Shown piece after piece: positions 16,760 through 27,361 of a stretch of 64,000 bases of DNA. Position numbers and translations under genes: made by a program. Where the stretch lies: the NCBI GenBank assembly GCA_002842495.1, contig PHDB01000003.1, positions 95,267 to 159,266 of the forward strand. The letters are read 5' to 3'. The stretch is from Bacteroidetes bacterium HGW-Bacteroidetes-6. GTDB taxonomy: Bacteria > Bacteroidota > Bacteroidia > Bacteroidales > DTU049. The notes beneath the pieces are model-generated. The model was not told the origin of the DNA and ran no database searches. It saw only the letters and a list, made by a program, of their open reading frames with translations. Numbering within the stretch: position 1 is the first letter of the stretch; every line of letters starts with the position of its first letter.

Positions 16760-18878
16760 AAAAGCAGAAGATACAACCCAAAAGACGGTATTTTCGAGGG
16801 CATTCCTTATATATGCCTTGTCGGGTGTATTTGCTTTATTGATTATTTACAAACTATTCAGCATTCAGTTTTCCGAAGGTGACGAACTCAGAGAAAAAGC
16901 CATGAATCTGGCCGTAAAATATATCGACATTCAAGCCCGAAGAGGAAATATTCTTGCCGACGACGGTAGCTTACTCGCAACTTCGGTTCCACGATTCGAT
17001 CTGTTTGTTGACTTAAGTCCCAAAACAATTTCTCAAAAACTATTCGACGACAATATTGATTCTCTTAGTATTTGTCTGCATGGATTTTTTAAAGACAAAA
17101 GCGTAGATGAATATAAAAAACTTCTCAAAAACGAAAGAGCAAAAAGCAATCGATATCTGAGAATAGGTCGAAATCTCGATTACTTCGGAATGAAAGAAGT
17201 GTCGTCGTTTCCCATTTTCAATCAGGGACAATACCGCGGAGGATTGATAGTTATCCAGAACGACCGACGCGAAATGCCTTTCGAGTTGTTGGCAAAAAGG
17301 ACCATCGGTTTTATACGCGAAAATTACTGGGTTGGAATTGAAGGCGCATACGACAGCCTGCTTCGGGGAACCGACGGGAAGCGCTTAATGAAACGCATTT
17401 CGGGGCAAAACTGGATTCCTGTTGACGATCAGGCCGACATTAAATCCGACGACGGAAAGGACATTCTTACGACCATCGATATTAATCTGCAAGATGTTGC
17501 AGAAACAGCCTTGTATACAAACCTACAAAAGCACGACGCCCACCACGGCTGTGTTGTTTTGATGGAAGTTGAAACCGGTGAAGTAAAAGCTATTGCCAAC
17601 CTGCAAAAACTACCAGACGGAACGTATGCCGAAGCCTACAATTTTGCCATTGGTGAAAGCTACGAACCCGGATCTACCTTTAAACTCATGTCGATGATGG
17701 TTGCCCTCGACGACGGCAAAGTATCGCTTGATGACAAAGTAAACACCGGAAACGGAAAATTCAAATATGGCAAACAAACCATGACCGATTCACATGAAGG
17801 TGGATTGGGAACCATATCAATCAGACAAGCTTTTGAACTTTCCTCGAACATTGGGATTTCGAGTATGATCGTGAAAGCATACGGAGCCAATCCCGGCAAA
17901 TTCATTGAAGGTCTTTACAAAATCGGGATCAACAAACCATTGGGGCTAGAAATCAAAGGTGAGGGCTTGCCCTACATTAAAAAGCCAGGCGATCCGTATT
18001 GGTCGGCGGTGAGTCTTCCTTGGATGAGTATTGGATACGAACTTCGCATGACTCCTATGCAAATTCTTGTCGTTTACAATGCCATTGCCAACAATGGCAA
18101 AATGATGAAGCCCATGTTTGTAAAAGAAGTACAATATGCAGGGCAAACCCTTACAAAATTTGAGCCCCAGATACTGAACCCCGCCATCTGTAATCAAAAG
18201 ACAGTAAAAGAGGTTCAAAGCCTGTTAGAAGGAGTTGTTTTAAGAGGAACAGCCACCAACCTTAAGCACGCCGTTTTTCCGATTGCAGGCAAAACCGGAA
18301 CTGCTCAAATATCGCAAGGTGGGTCGTACCGTGGTAGTGGCGGTCCGGAATATTACGCATCGTTTGTTGGTTATTTTCCAGCAGATCATCCGAGATATTC
18401 CTGCATCGTTGTGGTAAACAAACCAAAAAACAGCAGTTACTATGGTGGATCGGTTGCTGCCCCCATATTCCTCGAAATAGCTGAAAAAATTTATGCTACG
18501 CGCATCGAAATGCGCCAACAAGATACCGCTAATCAGGTAAACAACGATCCCGGCTGCATATATTCTTCGCTTCAAAATATAAATACCATTTACTCCATGC
18601 TTGGTGTTTCGCTTAATCAAAAGATTAATGCACAAATCGACGACTTTGTTTACATCGATCCGGCTTCCGACACCCTAAAATACAAGGTTGTGAATCAGCA
18701 AAGCAACCGGCTTATCAATCTTAAGGGAATGTCGGCACCTGATGCTATAGCATATCTCGAGAAAAACGGAGCAGTTGTAAGCCTTTCGGGAAAAGGATGG
18801 GTAGTATCGCAATCGCCACGTGCCGGCACCCCCATAAAAAACGGAATGAAAGTGAAACTAATTCTGGGGCCACGATGA
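16752..18878 (+). CDS. ftsI: Septal peptidoglycan transpeptidase FtsI/PBP2B with PASTA domain
   Basis: Class B penicillin-binding protein that cross-links septal peptidoglycan. The 708-aa protein has one N-terminal membrane anchor (~residues 17-37), the pedestal domain with RRGNILADDGSLLA, and the transpeptidase motifs EPGSTFKLM (SxxK, ~residue 307), SSN (~364) and KTGTAQ (~513). A single C-terminal PASTA domain (residues ~655-708) ends in [13 protein letters not shown]-bearing FtsI (SpoVD/PBP2X-like) is common in Bacteroidota. It overlaps murE by four bases (ATGA) and pairs with FtsW downstream. Confidence 0.96.
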   Translation: MSKKAEDTTQKTVFSRAFLIYALSGVFALLIIYKLFSIQFSEGDELREKAMNLAVKYIDIQARRGNILADDGSLLATSVPRFDLFVDLSPKTISQKLFDDNIDSLSICLHGFFKDKSVDEYKKLLKNERAKSNRYLRIGRNLDYFGMKEVSSFPIFNQGQYRGGLIVIQNDRREMPFELLAKRTIGFIRENYWVGIEGAYDSLLRGTDGKRLMKRISGQNWIPVDDQADIKSDDGKDILTTIDINLQDVAETALYTNLQKHDAHHGCVVLMEVETGEVKAIANLQKLPDGTYAEAYNFAIGESYEPGSTFKLMSMMVALDDGKVSLDDKVNTGNGKFKYGKQTMTDSHEGGLGTISIRQAFELSSNIGISSMIVKAYGANPGKFIEGLYKIGINKPLGLEIKGEGLPYIKKPGDPYWSAVSLPWMSIGYELRMTPMQILVVYNAIANNGKMMKPMFVKEVQYAGQTLTKFEPQILNPAICNQKTVKEVQSLLEGVVLRGTATNLKHAVFPIAGKTGTAQISQGGSYRGSGGPEYYASFVGYFPADHPRYSCIVVVNKPKNSSYYGGSVAAPIFLEIAEKIYATRIEMRQQDTANQVNNDPGCIYSSLQNINTIYSMLGVSLNQKINAQIDDFVYIDPASDTLKYKVVNQQSNRLINLKGMSAPDAIAYLEKNGAVVSLSGKGWVVSQSPRAGTPIKNGMKVKLILGPR

Positions 18879-20329
18879 GAACCATTGCAGAAATATTACA
18901 AAACACCGATGCACGGTTTCTAACCGGATGCAACAACATCATCGTTTCGGGATTAAGTTCCTCTAGCCGTGATATTGAAGCTGGTTTTATTTTTTTTGCG
19001 CTGAAAGGTGTTAAAACCGATGGTCATCAATACATCGACAACGCTATTGAAAAAGGAGCTGTGGTTGTAGTTTGCAGTCAGGTTCCTGAAAATCTACAAC
19101 CAAACATCACTTACTTTCAAACAAACAACAATTCCGAAACTTATGCAATGGCTGCAGCCAACTGGTTCGGGAATCCTTCGCATCATCTTTCGTTGGTAGG
19201 CATTACAGGCACAAATGGGAAAACCACAACAGCCACATTGCTTTACAATCTTTTCAACCGACTGGGACATAGTTCGGGACTTATTTCAACCATTCGCTAC
19301 ATATTCCCCGGCAACGAAATACCTGCAACACATACCACTCCCGACGCCATAGTTCTCAACCGCATTCTATCGGAAATGGTTGAAGCCGGATGCACTCATT
19401 GTTTTATGGAAGTAAGCTCGCATGCTATTGTCCAGGGACGCATTCATGGGTTACGCTTTGCTGGCGGTGTTTTCACCAATCTCACACACGATCATCTCGA
19501 TTACCACGGAACTTTTTCCGAATATCTCAAAGCAAAACAAATGTTTTTTGACAATTTACCCACAAAAACATTTGCGCTCACCAATGTCGATGACACCAAT
19601 GGGAACGTGATGGTACAAAACACCAAAGCTACAATTTCAACTTATGCAATTAATCGACCCGCCAATTTCAAAACCAGAATTCTACAAAATTCAATTACCG
19701 GCTTAGGATTAAATATCGACGGCACCGAAGCATGGTTTCGTCTGGTTGGTCGGTTCAATGCATACAACATAACAGCTATTTTTGCAACAGCTGTTTTGTG
19801 TGGACTCGATAAAAACGAAGTTTTGCGCGAATTAAGCGGACTTGCAGAAGTGGATGGAAGGTTTAATGTGATTCGTTCGTCGAACAACATTACCGGTATT
19901 GTCGACTATGCTCATACCCCAGACGCTTTAAGTAATGTATTGACGACAATTACAGAAGTGAATGATGGTAACGGACGGATTATCACCGTGGCCGGAGCTG
20001 GTGGCGACCGTGACAGATCGAAACGTCCGGTTATGGGACAGATTATGGCAAAATACAGCCAACTGGCAATCATCACCAGCGATAATCCACGCTCCGAAGA
20101 CCCTGAAACAATCATCGCTGAAATAAAAAGCGGAATCGACATTACCGAAATCAAAAAGGTATTATGCATCGCAGACAGGCGGGAAGCCATTCGTACGGCA
20201 TGCATGATGGCTTTACCCGGCGATATCGTTTTAATTGCAGGAAAAGGACACGAAACCTATCAGGAAGTAAATGGAGTGAAAACCCATTTCAATGATGTCG
20301 AAATTCTCAGTGAATCATTAAACGTATAA
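18875..20329 (+). CDS. murE: UDP-MurNAc-L-Ala-D-Glu:meso-DAP ligase MurE
   Basis: ATP-dependent Mur ligase adding the third peptide residue. In the 484-aa product the P-loop is [12 protein letters not shown], the central domain has EVSSHA and [13 protein letters not shown], and the substrate-selecting motif is DNPR ([10 protein letters not shown]), which marks meso-diaminopimelate rather than lysine. This agrees with dapF in the same window. The open frame begins earlier, at 18797 inside ftsI, but ATG 18875 ([12 protein letters not shown]) overlaps the ftsI stop as ATGA and fits the family. mraY begins two bases after its stop. Confidence 0.97.
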   Translation: MRTIAEILQNTDARFLTGCNNIIVSGLSSSSRDIEAGFIFFALKGVKTDGHQYIDNAIEKGAVVVVCSQVPENLQPNITYFQTNNNSETYAMAAANWFGNPSHHLSLVGITGTNGKTTTATLLYNLFNRLGHSSGLISTIRYIFPGNEIPATHTTPDAIVLNRILSEMVEAGCTHCFMEVSSHAIVQGRIHGLRFAGGVFTNLTHDHLDYHGTFSEYLKAKQMFFDNLPTKTFALTNVDDTNGNVMVQNTKATISTYAINRPANFKTRILQNSITGLGLNIDGTEAWFRLVGRFNAYNITAIFATAVLCGLDKNEVLRELSGLAEVDGRFNVIRSSNNITGIVDYAHTPDALSNVLTTITEVNDGNGRIITVAGAGGDRDRSKRPVMGQIMAKYSQLAIITSDNPRSEDPETIIAEIKSGIDITEIKKVLCIADRREAIRTACMMALPGDIVLIAGKGHETYQEVNGVKTHFNDVEILSESLNV

Positions 20330-20331
20330 AT

Positions 20332-21597
20332 ATGCTCTACTATTTGTTCGATTTTCTGAATAAACAATACGACTTGCCAGGAGCCGGAGCCTTTCAATAC
20401 ATTTCGTTCCGTGCTGCTATTGCCGCAGTATTGTCGCTTCTCATTTCTATGGTTTTTGGAAAAAGAATTATCCGTTTTCTGAAAAACAGACAAATCGGAG
20501 AAGAAATACGCGATCTTGGGCTGGAAGGTCAAGCTCAGAAAAAAGGGACCCCAACCATGGGTGGCATTATTATTCTGGCGGCTATTCTCATCCCAACGCT
20601 TCTATTGGCAAAGCTACACAATACCTATATCATTGTCATTCTGATTTCAACAGTTTGGTTGGGAACCATTGGTTTTATTGACGACTACATAAAGGTTTTT
20701 AAGAAAAACAAAGCCGGATTGCACGGAAAATTTAAAATCCTGGGTCAACTTGGACTGGGAATACTTGTTGGAACCGTCATGTACTTTAACGACAGCATTG
20801 TTATTCGCGAAAAAATAAATGCTACCGAACATTATACTGAAGCCGATATTCTCAATCAGGATTGCAAAAAGGAGGCCTCCGATTATTTCCACGTAGACGA
20901 AGTAAAATCGCTCAAAACTTCAATTCCATTTGTAAAGGACAACGAATTCGATTACGCCGTCCTCACCCGCTGGATGGGCGAAGACTATCAAAATTGGGCG
21001 TGGCTTATTTTTATTCCCATTGTGATGTTTATTGTGGTAGCTGTAAGCAACGGAGCCAACCTCACTGACGGGATGGATGGCCTTGCGGCAGGCACTTCGG
21101 CAGTTGTGGGACTAACACTGGGTTTGCTCGCCTGGGTATCGGGTAACTTCATTTTTGCTGACTATCTTAATATAATGTATATTCCCAATTCGGGAGAGCT
21201 TACCATTTATATTAGCGCATTTGTAGGAGCTATGATTGGATTTTTATGGTACAACAGCTTTCCGGCACAGGTTTTCATGGGTGACACCGGCAGCCTTACC
21301 ATCGGAGGAATCATTGCCGTATTTGCCATTATGATCCGAAAAGAGTTGCTTATTCCTGTATTATGTGGTGTTTTCATGCTCGAATCAGCCTCTGTTCTTA
21401 TTCAGGTAACGGTTTTTAAATACCGTAAAAAGCGCTTTGGATACGATTATGCATCGGCACATCGTGTTTTCAGGATGACACCCATCCATCATCATTTTCA
21501 CAAAAAAGGGCTGAATGAAGTAAAGATTGTAAACCGCTTCATTATTGTGAGCATCATCATGGCAATTATCACCATTGCAACATTGAAACTACGCTAA
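20332..21597 (+). CDS. mraY: Phospho-MurNAc-pentapeptide transferase MraY
   Basis: Integral membrane enzyme forming lipid I from UDP-MurNAc-pentapeptide and undecaprenyl phosphate. The 421-aa protein carries [10 protein letters not shown], the paired catalytic region [18 protein letters not shown] and the HxxH-type loop [10 protein letters not shown], with ten hydrophobic helices. It is longer than the ~360-aa E. coli enzyme because of a polar insertion near residues 160-215 ([20 protein letters not shown] region), which is usual in Bacteroidota. It abuts murD: TAA is followed directly by ATG. Confidence 0.97.
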   Translation: MLYYLFDFLNKQYDLPGAGAFQYISFRAAIAAVLSLLISMVFGKRIIRFLKNRQIGEEIRDLGLEGQAQKKGTPTMGGIIILAAILIPTLLLAKLHNTYIIVILISTVWLGTIGFIDDYIKVFKKNKAGLHGKFKILGQLGLGILVGTVMYFNDSIVIREKINATEHYTEADILNQDCKKEASDYFHVDEVKSLKTSIPFVKDNEFDYAVLTRWMGEDYQNWAWLIFIPIVMFIVVAVSNGANLTDGMDGLAAGTSAVVGLTLGLLAWVSGNFIFADYLNIMYIPNSGELTIYISAFVGAMIGFLWYNSFPAQVFMGDTGSLTIGGIIAVFAIMIRKELLIPVLCGVFMLESASVLIQVTVFKYRKKRFGYDYASAHRVFRMTPIHHHFHKKGLNEVKIVNRFIIVSIIMAIITIATLKLR

Positions 21598-22941
21598 ATG
21601 TCTTTAAAACAACAAATACTCATTCTGGGTGCCGGCGAAAGTGGAGTCGGTGCGGCTTTGCTTGCGCAAAAACTGGGATACGATGTATTTGTTAGCGATA
21701 GTAGCGCCATTAAAATATCTTTCAAAAAAGAACTCGAAGAAAATCATATTGCTTTCGAAGAAGGAAAACATAGTAAAGAGCAACTAATTTTCTGCAATCT
21801 CATCATAAAAAGTCCTGGAATTCCAAACAATGCACCCATTTTGCAACAAGCTTTGGAACTCGGAAAAGAAATTATTTCCGAAATAGAATTTGCCAGTCGT
21901 TTTACAACAGCAAGAACAGTTTGTGTTACCGGAAGTAATGGAAAAACAACCACCACAGCGTTAATCGGACACATCCTGATTGAAACCGGACTCGACGTCT
22001 GTGTTTGCGGCAATATTGGACGCAGCTTTGCCCGCGAACTTGCAAAAAGCGACCACGATATTTTTGTAATTGAACTAAGTAGTTTTCAACTCGAACACAT
22101 GGTAAAGTTCAGAGCAAATGTAGCTGTTTTGCTCAATATCACACCCGACCATCTTGAGCGATACAATAATTCGATAGAAGAATATGCCCGTACAAAATTC
22201 AGGATCACACAAAACCAGACAGTGTCGGATATGTTTGTTTACAATGCCGACGACAAAATTATCAAAAAACTGCTACCTACATCCTACGGACAAGCAAAAC
22301 AGTACGGATTTTCGCTCCTCTCTGAATTGAAAGAAGGGGCTTATGCCGACAACGAGAATATTTACCTGAACATCGATAACCACACAACAACTATGAACAT
22401 CGAAGCATTAGCACTACAAGGGAAGCACAACGTCTACAACTCGATGGCTGCCGCTGTAGCCACACACATGTTCGATTCACGGAAAGACGCCCTGAAAAAA
22501 AGTTTTCAGACTTTTCAGAAGATCGAACACCGACTCGAATTTGTCGCCAAAGTGCATGGTATTTCGTTTTACAACGACAGCAAAGCCACCAATGTTAATT
22601 CAGTATGGTATGCTCTCGAAAGCATGAAAAGCCCTATAATATGGATTGCAGGTGGAGTTGACAAAGGCAACGACTATAATGCGCTGCTCCCGCTGGTAAA
22701 AGAAAAAGTGAAAGCTCTTATTTGTCTGGGAACCGACAACACAAAGCTAATGAATGCATTTACACCTCATCTGGAAATAATAATGGAAACAACCAGCATG
22801 ATGGATGCAGTGAACGCAGCATATCGTATCGGAAACCCAAACGATATTGTGCTACTATCGCCGGCTTGTGCCAGTTTCGATCTCTTCGAAAACTTCGAAG
22901 ACCGGGGGATCCAATACAAAAACGCAATTCGCGAACTTTAA
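21598..22941 (+). CDS. murD: UDP-MurNAc-L-alanine:D-glutamate ligase MurD
   Basis: Cytoplasmic Mur ligase adding D-glutamate. The 447-aa protein begins with a Rossmann-like fingerprint ILGAGESGVGAA, has the P-loop GSNGKTTTTALIGH (residues ~112-119 core), ELSSFQLE, NITPDHLERY, and the C-terminal FYNDSKATNVNS and LSPACASFDLFENFEDRG, which are specific to MurD. Start at the first base after the mraY stop; ftsW follows after three bases. Regulation should follow the cluster as a whole. Confidence 0.97.
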   Translation: MSLKQQILILGAGESGVGAALLAQKLGYDVFVSDSSAIKISFKKELEENHIAFEEGKHSKEQLIFCNLIIKSPGIPNNAPILQQALELGKEIISEIEFASRFTTARTVCVTGSNGKTTTTALIGHILIETGLDVCVCGNIGRSFARELAKSDHDIFVIELSSFQLEHMVKFRANVAVLLNITPDHLERYNNSIEEYARTKFRITQNQTVSDMFVYNADDKIIKKLLPTSYGQAKQYGFSLLSELKEGAYADNENIYLNIDNHTTTMNIEALALQGKHNVYNSMAAAVATHMFDSRKDALKKSFQTFQKIEHRLEFVAKVHGISFYNDSKATNVNSVWYALESMKSPIIWIAGGVDKGNDYNALLPLVKEKVKALICLGTDNTKLMNAFTPHLEIIMETTSMMDAVNAAYRIGNPNDIVLLSPACASFDLFENFEDRGIQYKNAIREL

Positions 22942-22944
22942 ATC

Positions 22945-24099
22945 ATGAAATTTTTTGCTGAACATATCAAAGGCGACCGGGCTGTATGGGTAATTGTGGT
23001 TTTACTCAGTATTTTTTCGGTATTGGCAGTTTACAGCTCCACCGGGACACTCGCTTTCCGCTACCAAGGCGGGAATACAGAGTATTATATGCTTAAGCAT
23101 CTTATCATTCTTTTAGCCGGTTTGTTTTTCATGTACGTTTTTCACAATATCCGCTATTCCTATTTTTCGCGATTTGCACAATTAATGTTTTACATATCCA
23201 TTCCTCTGCTTCTTTTCACCATGTTCAGAGGAACCAATGTAAACGAAGCAAGTCGCTGGCTTACCATTCCTGGACTGAATATCAGTTTTCAAAGCTCTGA
23301 CATCGCCAAAATGGCTATTATCTTGTACCTGGCCAGATTGCTGGCATTAAAGCAAGATGTTATCAGCGACTTTAAATCGGCATTCATTCCTTTAATCCTT
23401 CCTGTTGTACTTGTTACTTTGCTGATTATGCCAGCCAACCTTTCAACAGCAATGCTCGTATTTGGAACATCGTTAATTATTATGTTTGTTGGGCGTGTTC
23501 CATTCAAATTTATTGCTGCAACAACAGGTATTACTCTGGTAGCAATGATTTTTGCCATTCTGCTCATCATGCAACTCCCGGGCAAAGGACGGGTGGAAAC
23601 ATGGCAAAAACGGGTGGAATCATTTATATCATCAGACGATGCCGATAATTATCAGGCAGTACAAGCAAAAATTGCAATTGCAAATGGAGGCATTTGGGGA
23701 AAAATGCCCGGAAATTCAACACAACGCAATTTTCTACCTCACCCCTACTCCGATTTTATTTTTGCGCTTATTATTGAAGAATTCGGACTACTGGGAGGAG
23801 TTTTCATCCTATTGCTGTATCTCATTTTGTTATATCGGGGAATTCGAATTGGAGCACATAGTCCGGGAGCATTCGGAACATTCCTTTCTATCGGACTGAG
23901 TTTTATGCTGGTATTTCAGGCTCTCATCAATATGGGGGTTGCAGTAAATTTGCTACCTGTAACTGGACAACCCCTTCCTCTCATCAGTATGGGAGGAACC
24001 AGCATCTGGTTCACTTGTATTTCGCTGGGAATAATTCTGAGTGTCAGCAAAGGTAAAAACGAAACAACAAGTAACACAAACATCAATGAAAAAGCATAA
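22945..24099 (+). CDS. ftsW: Septal peptidoglycan glycosyltransferase FtsW
   Basis: SEDS-family polymerase that extends septal glycan strands together with FtsI. The 384-aa protein has about ten transmembrane helices, the SEDS blocks STGTLAFR near the N-terminus, NGGIWGKMPGNSTQRNFLP-like loop (IWGKMPG...FLPHPYSDFIFA), and the end motif LPLISMGGTS. No separate promoter; the last 14 bases overlap the start of murG in another frame. Confidence 0.96.
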   Translation: MKFFAEHIKGDRAVWVIVVLLSIFSVLAVYSSTGTLAFRYQGGNTEYYMLKHLIILLAGLFFMYVFHNIRYSYFSRFAQLMFYISIPLLLFTMFRGTNVNEASRWLTIPGLNISFQSSDIAKMAIILYLARLLALKQDVISDFKSAFIPLILPVVLVTLLIMPANLSTAMLVFGTSLIIMFVGRVPFKFIAATTGITLVAMIFAILLIMQLPGKGRVETWQKRVESFISSDDADNYQAVQAKIAIANGGIWGKMPGNSTQRNFLPHPYSDFIFALIIEEFGLLGGVFILLLYLILLYRGIRIGAHSPGAFGTFLSIGLSFMLVFQALINMGVAVNLLPVTGQPLPLISMGGTSIWFTCISLGIILSVSKGKNETTSNTNINEKA

Positions 24100-25213
24100 A
24101 CCACGGTTTATATTTTCGGCCGGAGGAACAGGAGGGCACATTTTTCCGGCATTAGCCACCGCCGACGCATTGCGCAAGTTGTTGCCGGACGCTAAAATCT
24201 TGTTCATTGGTGCAGAAAATCGAATGGAAATGGACAAAGTGCCACAACATGGCTATCCGATTATCGGACTTCCTATCCAGGGATTAAAACGCAGTCTTAG
24301 TTTTTCAAACATTATCGTTCCTTTCAAAATCATCAAAAGCCTTCGAAAAGCTCGCAGGATCATCAAAGATTTTCGTCCCGATGTGGTTGCGGGTTTTGGA
24401 GGTTATGCCAGCGGACCAGTCCTCAGAAAAGCAACATCGATAGGTATTCCAACGCTGATTCAGGAGCAAAACTCATTCCCCGGACTCACTAATCGTATTT
24501 TGGCAAAAAAAGCCGACAAAATTTGTGTTGCTTACAACAATATGGAAGCCTTTTTTGAAGCCTATAAAATTGTACTTACAGGCAATCCGGTTCGAAAAGA
24601 AATTTGCCATTCAACTATATCAACCAGCGAAGGACGTGCATTTTTTGGTCTTGACAGCGATAAATTAACCATTTTTGCTGTTGGTGGAAGTTTGGGTTCG
24701 CGTACTATAAATGAAACCATTTGTAGTTTGATTCCCGAAATTTTAGAAAAAGGATATCAGCTCATCTGGCAAACCGGCAAAAATTATGCAGTTCAGGCTT
24801 GCGAATACTTGTACCAGCATCCAACACTACATGTTGTCGCACGCGAATTTTTTCACGACATGCCCGAAGCATATGCTGCTGCCGATGTTATTGTTTCGCG
24901 GGCCGGAGCTATTGCCGTTTCGGAAATTGCCGTTGTAGGGAAGCCTGTCATTTACATTCCATCACCCAACGTGACCGATGACCATCAAACCAAAAATGCC
25001 ATGGCCATGGTATCGGAAGAAGCTGCTTTGATTGTAAAAGATATTAGTGCGCGGGAAAAACTTGGCGAAGTACTTTTCGGACTCATTGAAAACGAAGAAC
25101 AACGTAAAAAAATGGCTATCAATGCCAAATTACAGGCAAAGCCCGAAGCTGCAACACAAATTGCAGAAAAACTGATAGAACTCATGGAGAAAAGACAAAA
25201 TGCAACTCACTGA
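24086..25213 (+). CDS. murG: UDP-GlcNAc:lipid I N-acetylglucosaminyltransferase MurG
   Basis: Peripheral membrane GT-B transferase that makes lipid II. The 375-aa product opens FIFSAGGTGGHIFPALA (glycine loop GGTGGH at ~11-16), has GFGGYASGP, EQNSFPGLTNR, the second glycine loop VGGSLGSRTIN and the nucleotide site SRAGAIAVSEIA. The open frame extends to 24041, but ATG 24086 gives the normal N-terminus and a 14-base overlap with ftsW. Its 3' end overlaps murC by another 14 bases. Confidence 0.97.
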   Translation: MKKHKPRFIFSAGGTGGHIFPALATADALRKLLPDAKILFIGAENRMEMDKVPQHGYPIIGLPIQGLKRSLSFSNIIVPFKIIKSLRKARRIIKDFRPDVVAGFGGYASGPVLRKATSIGIPTLIQEQNSFPGLTNRILAKKADKICVAYNNMEAFFEAYKIVLTGNPVRKEICHSTISTSEGRAFFGLDSDKLTIFAVGGSLGSRTINETICSLIPEILEKGYQLIWQTGKNYAVQACEYLYQHPTLHVVAREFFHDMPEAYAAADVIVSRAGAIAVSEIAVVGKPVIYIPSPNVTDDHQTKNAMAMVSEEAALIVKDISAREKLGEVLFGLIENEEQRKKMAINAKLQAKPEAATQIAEKLIELMEKRQNATH

Positions 25214-26561
25214 TATAAAAACGGCATATTTTCTCGGAATCGGCGGCATTGGAATGAGCGCCCTGGCTCGCTATTTACATAGCAAAGGAATCAACGTGAG
25301 TGGTTACGACAAAACAAAAACACCTCTTACCGAAGCCCTCGTTACCGAAGGCATTCCTGTTCACTATCAAGCCGATTTCTCAGCCATATCGGCTACTACA
25401 GATGTTGTTGTTTACACGCCGGCTATTCCTTCCGATTTTCAAGAGTGGGAACAAATCCGTAATCTTGAACTTCCAACCATTAAACGCTCAGCCATGTTGG
25501 CCATGGTTGTAAACAGCCTTCAAGCTTTTGCTGTTGCCGGAACCCATGGGAAAACAACAGTTTCGGCTATGCTTGCGCATTGCTTATCGGAACTCCATGA
25601 GCCATTTTTGGGTTTTGTTGGTGGTGTACTAAGCAAGTACAACACCAATGTTTTTGTAAACACCGGTGCAACATGGGCTGTAGCCGAAGCCGACGAATAC
25701 GACCGCTCATTTCTTACTTTAAAACCGTATATCTCTATTATAAATGCGGTTGACGCTGACCATCTCGACATATATGGCAGCTCTACTGCGCTCGAAGATT
25801 CTTTTTCGGAATTTGCTTTTCAAACTTCGACCAAAGGGAAGGTATTGGTTTGTACCGACATCAACAGCAGCATACTTAAATTGCCATCCAATACATTGTT
25901 TTTTGGAATCGATAATAAAAACGGCTATTCTGCCAATAATATCAGAATAGAAAACGAACATTTTGTATTCGATATTTTGCTTTCTGGAAACAAGTTGTAT
26001 TCAGCTCTTACGATGCCTGTTGCTGGCCGGCATAATGTAAAAAATGCATTAGCGGCATTTGCAGCCTTGCATTTGGCAGGATTCAACGCAGATCAGGTAG
26101 CTCAAGCTATCCAAAGCTATCCGGGGGTAAAACGACGCCTCGAACTGATTGCAAAAACCAACGAACTCGTGTACTACGACGATTACGCGCACCATCCTGC
26201 GGAAATTGCAGCTTTGCTCGAAACCATCAGGTCACTCCATCCCGGCAAGCCCATTACTGCTATTTTTCAGCCGCATTTATTCAGCCGCACTCGCGATTTC
26301 GGAGTAGAATTCGCTGACATACTCTCAAAATTCGACTACCCTATTATTACTGATATTTATCCGGCTCGCGAAAAACCCATCCCTGGTATCGATGCTCAAT
26401 GGTTGCTCGCACAAATCATTAATCCTCAAAAAAAACATCTGAGATTCGAAAATATCGGAAATCTGGATACCCAAAACATAAAAGGTGTCTTACTCAGCAT
26501 TGGAGCCGGAGACATCGATACACATATCGAAACTCTTAAAAACAGAATTTTGAAACCATGA
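25200..26561 (+). CDS. murC: UDP-MurNAc:L-alanine ligase MurC
   Basis: First Mur ligase of the peptide stem. The 453-aa protein begins with the dinucleotide-like FLGIGGIGMSALARYL, has the P-loop GTHGKTTVSAML, EADEYDRSFL, and the C-terminal DDYAHHPAEIAALL and FQPHLFSRT blocks that separate MurC from Mpl and the other ligases. The start lies inside murG and the stop overlaps ftsQ as ATGA, so the cluster is continuously coupled here. murF and ddl, usually nearby, are absent. Confidence 0.97.
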   Translation: MQLTDIKTAYFLGIGGIGMSALARYLHSKGINVSGYDKTKTPLTEALVTEGIPVHYQADFSAISATTDVVVYTPAIPSDFQEWEQIRNLELPTIKRSAMLAMVVNSLQAFAVAGTHGKTTVSAMLAHCLSELHEPFLGFVGGVLSKYNTNVFVNTGATWAVAEADEYDRSFLTLKPYISIINAVDADHLDIYGSSTALEDSFSEFAFQTSTKGKVLVCTDINSSILKLPSNTLFFGIDNKNGYSANNIRIENEHFVFDILLSGNKLYSALTMPVAGRHNVKNALAAFAALHLAGFNADQVAQAIQSYPGVKRRLELIAKTNELVYYDDYAHHPAEIAALLETIRSLHPGKPITAIFQPHLFSRTRDFGVEFADILSKFDYPIITDIYPAREKPIPGIDAQWLLAQIINPQKKHLRFENIGNLDTQNIKGVLLSIGAGDIDTHIETLKNRILKP

Positions 26562-27361
26562 AGCTGAAATACAAAATACTGATATTACTGGGTGTTGCCA
26601 TCTGCATTTTCATGCTGATCAGGCTGGCTAACAGCAATTTCAGAAAACAAAAAATCAGCCAGGTGACTGTTTCTATCAACACGCAAGGTGGCCCCGAACT
26701 TGTAACCGAAGAAGAAGTGCTGTTTTTAATATCGCAGGGCTACGACTCGCTCACAAGCCGCACTGTTGGTGAAATCGATTTAGCGTGGATTGAAAATATT
26801 GCAAAAACCAACCCCTATGTTCAATCGGTCGATGCGTTCATCAATATCGATGCAAGTCTTACTGTTTCCATCACTCAGCGCAAACCCATACTACGCGTTT
26901 TTAATTCACACAATCAGTCATTCTATGTTGACACCGAAGGTGCTCTAATGCCACTCAACCAAGGAGGTTCACCTGGTTTATTAATTGCTTCTGGTGAGAT
27001 CGACGAAAAATACTATCCATCCGCAAAATACAGCTACTTCGACTCCATCAATTACAATCAAGCTCAGATGCTAAGCGTAATGAACAAACTCTATCTTATT
27101 TCGATGGCAATCAACAGCGATTCACTACTATGCAAACTCATTACGCAGGTCTTTGTTTCAGCTAAAAATAATTTTGAGCTCATTCCGGCCATTGGCGATC
27201 AAAATATTCTCTTGGGCGATGTTGACGAACTTCGCACAAAACTCAAAAATTTAAGCTATTTCTACAAAGAAGGTTATACTATAACCAACTTTTCGAAATA
27301 TAAAACCTTTGACATAAGGTTCAATAATCAGGTTGTTTGTATAAAAAAAGACGAAATATGA
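26558..27361 (+). CDS. ftsQ: Cell division protein FtsQ/DivIB-like
   Basis: Bitopic divisome protein, scaffold of the FtsQLB complex. The 267-aa product has a short basic cytoplasmic tail, one transmembrane helix (ILILLGVAICIFMLIRLA, ~residues 6-23), then a POTRA-like region with PELVTEEEVLF and IENIAKTNPYVQSVDAFIN, and a beta domain. Sequence conservation in this family is low; the position between murC and ftsA and the topology decide the call. Its TGA overlaps the ftsA ATG. Confidence 0.9.
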   Translation: MKLKYKILILLGVAICIFMLIRLANSNFRKQKISQVTVSINTQGGPELVTEEEVLFLISQGYDSLTSRTVGEIDLAWIENIAKTNPYVQSVDAFINIDASLTVSITQRKPILRVFNSHNQSFYVDTEGALMPLNQGGSPGLLIASGEIDEKYYPSAKYSYFDSINYNQAQMLSVMNKLYLISMAINSDSLLCKLITQVFVSAKNNFELIPAIGDQNILLGDVDELRTKLKNLSYFYKEGYTITNFSKYKTFDIRFNNQVVCIKKDEI